A stretch of 5,255 bases of DNA from Bacillota bacterium (GTDB lineage Bacteria; Bacillota; Clostridia; Christensenellales; CAG-138). The translations under genes and the position numbers were made by a program. Of this stretch, positions 5,175 to 5,255 are shown in pieces. The notes beneath the pieces are model-generated. The model had not been told where the DNA came from. It searched no databases and saw nothing but the letters and a program-made list of their open reading frames with translations. Within the stretch, counting starts at the first letter, position 1; each line of letters opens with the position of its first letter. The stretch is from NCBI GenBank assembly GCA_023458615.1, contig JAEWYV010000070.1, positions 1 through 5,255 of the forward strand, in the 5' to 3' direction.

Positions 5175-5255
5175 CAAAAGAACTTTATGTGAATGTGTTG
5201 GATGATATTTATATAGATAAAGAGTGATTAAAAAGTAGACATTCGAGCTTTATAT

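Noticed and set aside
5175..5255. Promoter or gene start at the right edge
   Set aside because: AT-rich sequence with TATA-like stretches, but no paired -35/-10 and no start codon with a ribosome site before the window ends.

Overview
The window is a chromosomal replication-origin region, most likely from a low-to-mid GC Firmicute (Bacillota) of the Clostridia type. The evidence is a DnaA with a very short domain II, the dnaA-oriC-dnaN order, a DUF951 (YyzM-like) protein, P-type (Ser/Lys) signal peptidases with an N-terminal anchor, and purine-rich Shine-Dalgarno sequences. The species cannot be named from the sequence.

Layout, left to right. Positions 1-671 hold the N-terminal 60% of dnaN (beta clamp) on the minus strand, cut by the left edge. 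Positions 672-1096 are the dnaA-dnaN intergenic region. It has an AT-rich stretch (701-810) with an 8-bp inverted repeat, then a cluster of ten CCACA-core DnaA-box-like sites (856-1090). Three of these are perfect TTATCCACA boxes and two have one mismatch. A probable DnaA-trio lies at 905-922, next to tandem boxes and pointing toward dnaN; this is the architecture of a Bacillus-type unwinding system. Positions 1097-2407 are a complete dnaA on the minus strand with a good extended -10 promoter just upstream. Positions 2408-2865 are a divergent intergenic region with a promoter at each end and about 340 bp in between where I see nothing convincing.

From 2872 to 5162 a tight plus-strand operon follows: an alpha/beta hydrolase, a 68-aa DUF951 protein, and two tandem, divergent type I signal peptidases. 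All three junctions overlap (4, 11 and 4 bp) and three of the four starts are non-ATG. A 26-bp near-perfect palindrome covers the stop codon of the last gene. The final 81 bp are AT-rich with no supported feature.

How it works together: DnaA binds the box cluster, opens the DNA next to the trio toward the AT-rich side, and DnaN loads as the clamp. The plus-strand operon is divergent from dnaA, co-directional with the rightward fork, and probably serves membrane or secretion functions. The usual dnaA neighbours rpmH, rnpA and yidC are not in the window. The points most worth a second look are the origin layout, the operon that sits where rpmH is usually found, the signal peptidase pair, and unusual residues in DnaN and DnaA at normally conserved positions.
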